This document shows positions 59,191-64,000 of a stretch of DNA of 64,000 bases, piece by piece. A model generated the notes under the pieces. That model saw nothing but the letters and a program-made list of their open reading frames with translations. It was not told the origin of the DNA and ran no database searches. Both the position numbers and the translations under genes were made by a program. The first letter of the stretch is position 1. Each line of letters starts with the position of its first letter. The stretch covers positions 15,531,490-15,595,489 of the forward strand of contig JAVTVX010000010.1 of the NCBI GenBank assembly GCA_033439265.1, in the 5' to 3' direction. The DNA comes from Dillenia suffruticosa (taxonomy: Eukaryota > Streptophyta > Magnoliopsida > Dilleniales > Dilleniaceae).

Positions 59191-61928
59191 GCTTAATATA
59201 ATTGGCTTTTCGAAAGTTGAACCGCATATCATGCGATACTCGTGAAAAATTAGACTAAATTGGAATATCCGATATTCTCTGTTTATGCTTATCGCGTTAA
59301 ACTGGCAATTTTTCTTTTTTCTCCTTTTTCGGGTATTTGTAATTTTTTTTAAAATATTATATTTGAGTGGGATTGGCGTTAAAAGGTCCGGGTAAACCGA
59401 GAAGTTTAGGCACATCGTACGGTTGAACAATTTAATACTTGTTTGCAGTATGCGTTGTCATGATATCAGCCGCGGCCCACCCGGTCGAGGGTGGGTAGGG
59501 TACGGATGTTCTTAAAATATAATTTTATAATTTTAAAAATATATTATATTTATTATTTTAGTTTTTATTATTATTATATATATATTCTCAATTGTTGGAC
59601 TTCTTTGTCACGAAGGGTTTTTGTCAAACCCACCCCAATTTTTTTTCTCTCTTTGATTATTACAGGTGAAGCAAGAGTTGATGGAAAGTAAACTTTAGGT
59701 AAAATGGTAGTACTTTTCTTTTTTTTTTTTTTTTTAATATTCAATCGGGAGTTGGAATTTATCTGTGTTGGCAAGCATAATTAAATATTGTGCAAATAAA
59801 TAGTGAGTTCTTTTCTAAAAATATACCATTATTTAAATAAAATATTTTATTAATAATAATTTTAAAATAACACAGTGATTTAAATTCAAAAATCAGTACC
59901 TAACAAGTTGATTATGTGCACTTTTAATCTAATGCAAAGCTATCCCAATCAGACCCAAAATTGGGAATCTCGTGCCCTCTTTGTGGGGGGGGGGGGTCCT
60001 TCGCAATTTTACATGAACAAGTCGATTATGAAGTCGTTCTTTTAGATGTTAATGGATTCAAGAACTTGTACTAAAGCCAACAAGGCCAAGAAGGACATAT
60101 TCGTTTGAATCAACAAATGAAATGACCATGTCAAGCAAGTCTTTCCTCCCCGGGAGTTGTATTTTTATGACCAGTAACGTTTGAATTTCGGCATATGCGG
60201 ATCATTCTTGTTGACTCCATAAGTTGGACTTCATGAAATTTGAACCAGAAAATAATTTGATATATTTATCAAGGTCTTATTTTTTTAATTGCTTGCTCGT
60301 TGGGCAGTTTTTAACTAGGTATACAAAAGTTCACACGCAGACCAACCAAAAAGGAAAGAAATGCACGATGCAGACTCAAAACTTTAAAAATGAGGAAGGA
60401 AAGCTCAAACTCGACCCTTCCTTTATTTTGTATTAGGTTCGGACTAAGACCTAATTTCTATGTCCAACCTCCGGTCGGGACATACTCAAATTTTACTCAA
60501 AATTTTCTTTTATTTTTTGTTTCCATCGTCTATATTTAAAATTATATTTTGATTAATTCAATTTGAGTGTTTATAGAGTTCCTATTTAGGAAAAATGACT
60601 TTTTTGATATAATTTTTTTTTTTATTTTTAAATTTTAAATACGAGACTTGATTAAATGGTTTAATGTCCGTTGTATTAGGTCGATTATTGGTTAGTCAAA
60701 TTATCTCTTAATATCCTTATAAGGCGGAAACTTAGTCGCCAAGTCACATACCCAAAACATAGAAAAGGTGTTACATATTATATTAGTAAAAGAAGCCGTC
60801 AATCTTTAAGTATGTACAAGCCAAAAGTGGGTTGATTGCTCCGATACCGTTAGTCTCTTAAATTTGAAAAATATCTAAAATATTTAAACATTAATGCCTA
60901 GATAACAAAAATTATTGGTGGGGTGAAGACCCCACCTCAGTTGCCTCAACTTAGCTCATTCGATGCTATTTACTATCTTTCTATTTTGTGTGGTAATAAA
61001 TTTATTAAAATGCATTAATAAAATTATTAAGTAGCGAATAACTATACAAAAATCAAGAAAATCTATAAAAAAAAAAAAGGGTATGGGAAGAGTTTTTTCA
61101 TTTTAAATATTCGATCCAAATAATTTTGAAGATATTTAAGATGACTGGTTATCCCTTTGAAACAAGTTCTAACAACATCGAGTAGAGTTGAATTTGATAG
61201 GAATGTGAAGTCCAATCATGAGAACCAGACTGCTTGCGCTCCTAAAAATCAAGATCCATAATTGAGTCTTGAGTGCGTATTTCTATAGTGAGCAAAAACC
61301 AACAAGCAAGGTCCTTTTCTAGGGTTTCTTATTAGCTCCGGAAATTATTTAGCCAGGGGACACATGAGAAAGGAAAAACGGGCTATGGGGATGGGTTTCT
61401 TTTTCATGCCAAAAAACGACGATGTGAGATAGGGAGAGTGCTGATGTAATTGTTATGGGTTGCATTCCATTTCATAGTCACGAAGAAGAGGAGTTGGATT
61501 GGATAGAACTCATCTTTGTCTTGACCAAAAAGTGTGTTGATCTTGATTGGACTTGAGGAAAAAAAAAAAAAAAAAGGAAAAGAATTGAAGTACTCTCTCT
61601 CTCTCTGGCATGCATTATGATCTTTTGGATGCACTTTTCTAGCTACTTTCGAAGTACTGGTAAGAGGAGAGAGGCATTAGATGCTTATCCTCTCGCAACA
61701 AAATTTTAACATTATCCTGGTGCACTTTTGATAGCTGTCATTTTGCAGCACCCCAACCAAAGCCAAAGCATCTTTAAAACCCCGATTCAGTGTGCCACTG
61801 CAGTCTATTTAACTTGAAACGATGGTTTTGGAGTGCCCTTTTTTATCTTTAAACCTGAATACCCATTTGGCATTCAAACGGATTGGAGCGCAGTGTTCTT
61901 ATGTCAGCTATTCTATCCGGCATGTACG

Positions 61929-61929
61929 C

Positions 61930-61955
<26 letters not shown>
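61929..61955. repeat. (AT)n microsatellite
   Basis: A perfect AT tract of about 27 bp in intergenic DNA. A looser TATA-rich tract follows near 62032-62060. Confidence 0.9.
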
Positions 61956-61961
<6 letters not shown>

Positions 61962-62967
61962 AAAAATTGTATTCATGGTTACAAAAATTTTTAGTAGTTT
62001 ATCATGCCTTATATAATAAATAATTATTGTGTGTGTATATATATTTATATATATATATATTTCGTGCAGATTTTTAATTCAACATAACAAGAAAAATTAT
62101 CATGAAGGGGGGAGAAGTTTTCCAAGGTACCCATCAACAGAAAAGAGGGAGAAAAATTATTCCATGCCCAAGTCAAATGTATCCATCATTAAGAGCCTTT
62201 TACGTCTCACATTCGCAGTAGCGTAGAGCTGAGGTTTTGATGGAATTATTTAGCTCCTCCGTCATTATTCAAGAATGGCGATTTTGTGTAAGGGACATCT
62301 GTTTTGTTTTTGTTTGTGGGCATATTAATTTTCACCCCCTCGTTTCAAAAGATTTTATTTACGGTGTTATCTTAATAAGGGATAGAATTGTCAATATATG
62401 TAAAGTTTTATTAGAATTTTGGTTTATCGTTTTAAATTATTGTCCTGTACGGCTAAGAATTCAAGTGTTGTTCCAGTTTCTCTTGGCAAACGAGAAAACA
62501 GCGTTTTTAAAAACTCCAAATTTAGGTCTATCCGAAATCTCTTTTTCTTTTTTTTGAGAGGGAAGGGTAGTGAAATTGTAGAGTATTATTTTTTTTTTTG
62601 TCTTATTAATATTTGAGTTAGTCGATTAATATAGTTCGAATATTGTAGAATTTAATTTAAGAATTAGTTCTGTCAGTATATATTTTTTTATTTTTAATAT
62701 TCAAATTCAAAATTTTGATTAAAAGAGTTTATTGTATAATCGCTAAACTCAATTTGTTTGTGCAAGTGACTCATAATAGACACATTACCATTCGTGAATC
62801 TACTTGCTGGGTGCATAATTTTAGTATAAATAATACCTTTTGTTATTATATTATACAAATATGTGACAATTGAACCAAGGTCCTTATCCAAAGGATCGTG
62901 CGAAGTTAACTTTGGGCTGAACTGTAAGCCCCATTGTTTAGTTGACAAATTTCCTGATCTGACTTCT

Positions 62968-63117
62968 GGCCCAATGATTCAACTTAGTAGGCCGTCGGAA
63001 ATCTTTGTGTAGTCCAGAAAGACCATTTGGGTGGCCCAAAAGAACAAGTGGAGCTACGGGAATCCGTTATTTGTTCACGTCAAAATAGACATTTCAACTC
63101 AACCCCCAAAACCCTAG
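62968..63117 (+). promoter_or_regulatory. RPL12 promoter with site II elements and telo-box
   Basis: GGCCCA (reverse of TGGGCC, site II) lies at 62968-62973 and again at 63033-63038, and AAACCCTA (telo-box) at 63109-63116, about 90 bp before the start codon. This site II plus telo-box arrangement is the hallmark of plant ribosomal-protein promoters, where TCP-type factors and telo-box binding proteins couple expression to cell growth. The leader between the telo-box and ATG includes a pyrimidine-rich TTTCTTCCTCT stretch, typical of translationally controlled ribosomal mRNAs. Confidence 0.75.
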
Positions 63118-63202
63118 ATTAGGTTTATAACATATCCATTTCTTCCTCTGCGTCCCCCCTCTTAGACACAGTGTTAGGGTTCGATCGGATAGCGCTAGGA
63201 AA

Positions 63203-63703
63203 ATGCCGCCGAAGTTCGATCCCACCCAGGTCGTTGACGTCTACGTTCGCGTCACCGGCGGCGAGGTGGGAGCCGCTAGTTCTCTCGCTCCGAAGATCGG
63301 GCCACTCGGTCTCTCTCCGAAGAAGATCGGAGAAGACATCGCCAAAGAGACTGCCAAGGACTGGAAGGGCCTTCGCGTGACAGTGAAACTCACCGTCCAG
63401 AACCGTCAGGCAAAGGTCACCGTCGTGCCGTCTGCGGCAGCGCTGGTCATCAAGGCGCTTAAGGAGCCAGAGCGAGATCGGAAGAAGACTAAGAACATCA
63501 AGCACTCCGGTAACATCTCTCTCGATGACGTCATCGAGATCGCACGTGTGATGAGGCCGAGATCTATGGCAAAGGATCTGAGCGGAACTGTGAAGGAGAT
63601 TCTCGGCACGTGCGTCTCTGTTGGGTGTACCGTGGATGGTAAGAACCCGAAGGACTTGCAACAGGAAATTAGTGATGGTGATGTCGAGATTCCTCAGGAT
63701 TGA
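63203..63703 (+). CDS. RPL12: Cytosolic 60S ribosomal protein L12 (uL11)
   Basis: One intronless frame encodes 166 aa, the standard length for plant RPL12. It starts [20 protein letters not shown]. The N-terminal uL11 domain contains [20 protein letters not shown], and the C-terminal rRNA-binding domain runs from about residue 75 with [20 protein letters not shown] and [20 protein letters not shown]. uL11 binds the GTPase-associated centre of 25S rRNA and forms the base of the ribosomal stalk in the cytosol. The eukaryotic insertions and absence of a transit peptide exclude the plastid or mitochondrial L11. A telo-box and site II motifs upstream support active expression. The coding sequence is GC-rich relative to its flanks. 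A 178-aa frame on the opposite strand is only its shadow. Confidence 0.98.
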   Translation: MPPKFDPTQVVDVYVRVTGGEVGAASSLAPKIGPLGLSPKKIGEDIAKETAKDWKGLRVTVKLTVQNRQAKVTVVPSAAALVIKALKEPERDRKKTKNIKHSGNISLDDVIEIARVMRPRSMAKDLSGTVKEILGTCVSVGCTVDGKNPKDLQQEISDGDVEIPQD

Positions 63704-64000
63704 TTTATTCGAGTGAGCGATTTTCTGGGTTTTATTTTATTTTTTTGATAATTTTATCTTTGTTTTTAATTTTAGTAGCGAGTACTATAAATTTTGTGTT
63801 TCGAGAGAATTTCACGAGTTTACTAAATGCCGCGAATTGAAAATCAAGGGATTAGAGTCTGGATTTTGATTTTAGAACTTAATTTAAATCTGCATGTTGG
63901 CTTTAATTGTTTTCCAGTTTTGCCTGCTGAGTACTTGCTTTCATTTTTAAAGTAGCTGTCTATACTGTTTGATACTCTCCATCATCTATTGAGTAGGACA

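Larger units (their letters stand above)
57691..63202. other. 5.5-kb intergenic region between S40 and RPL12
   Basis: This is a divergent interval, so it holds both promoters. The segment at 57.9-58.5 kb is extremely AT-rich. A G-box cluster lies at 58.7-59.2 kb. From 59.5 to 62.7 kb there is AT-rich spacer with an (AT)n tract at 61929-61955 and fragments that may belong to the SINE-like family. No further protein or RNA gene is recognised; frames up to 113 aa here look random. Confidence 0.6.

Noticed and set aside
63125-63661. 178-aa minus-strand frame over RPL12
   Set aside because: It is the antisense shadow of a GC-rich ribosomal gene. The plus-strand product is an unmistakable uL11.
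1-64000. MicroRNA precursors, snoRNAs, CRISPR arrays, organellar insertions
   Set aside because: I looked for familiar mature microRNA words (miR156, miR166 and others), C/D box pairs, regular spacer arrays and plastid or mitochondrial genes. The only microRNA-related match is the REV target site itself.

Overview
The window is nuclear DNA from a flowering plant, almost certainly a eudicot. Its genes are split by many introns with GT-AG borders, and they encode plant-only families: an HD-Zip III homeodomain protein, a CASP-like membrane protein, an S40 senescence regulator and a DRB2-type dsRNA-binding protein. The intergenic DNA is AT-rich, full of CT/GA and AT microsatellites and decayed transposons. 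There is no CRISPR array, operon, phage or organellar segment.

Layout, left to right: UBL5 (minus, 5.87-6.09 kb, with a probable ~2.95-kb intron in its 3' UTR); a SAPS-domain PP6 regulatory subunit gene (minus, 19 exons, 7.67-16.46 kb); a CASPL5A-type membrane protein (plus, 3 exons, 19.74-22.16 kb); REVOLUTA, HD-Zip III (minus, 18 exons, 24.33-30.30 kb); DRB2-like (minus, 3 exons, 37.85-40.56 kb); MON1/SAND vacuolar fusion protein (minus, 14 exons, 43.96-51.82 kb); tRNA-His(GTG) (minus, 52.41-52.49 kb); an S40-family gene (minus, one exon, 57.01-57.53 kb); and cytosolic ribosomal protein uL11/RPL12 (plus, one exon, 63.20-63.70 kb). I assembled the exons by hand. Every multi-exon model closes in frame (841, 444, 690 and 181 aa) except the SAPS gene, which closes (837 aa) only if two single-base insertions in its last exon are discounted.

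The gene order matters. From memory of the Arabidopsis map, SAPS, CASPL5A2, DRB2, SAND/MON1 and an S40 gene are neighbours on chromosome 2 (At2g28360-At2g28400), while RPL12C, an S40 gene and REV are neighbours on chromosome 5 (At5g60670-At5g60690). This window interleaves both sets, as expected of a less fractionated version of the ancestral segment.

The genes are not one pathway. They cover splicing-related ubiquitin-like signalling, phosphatase regulation, membrane scaffolding, leaf and vascular polarity, small-RNA processing, Rab7 activation at the vacuole, senescence and translation. The clearest regulatory link is the miR165/166 site in REV, which is split by an intron. The most notable structures outside genes are a ~0.96-kb foldback element at 54.1-55.1 kb with long inverted arms and a target-site duplication, a 22-bp-repeat-flanked retroposon in a SAPS intron, a LINE remnant in MON1 intron 1, a GC-rich minisatellite at 53.2 kb and a duplicated 84-bp block upstream of MON1.
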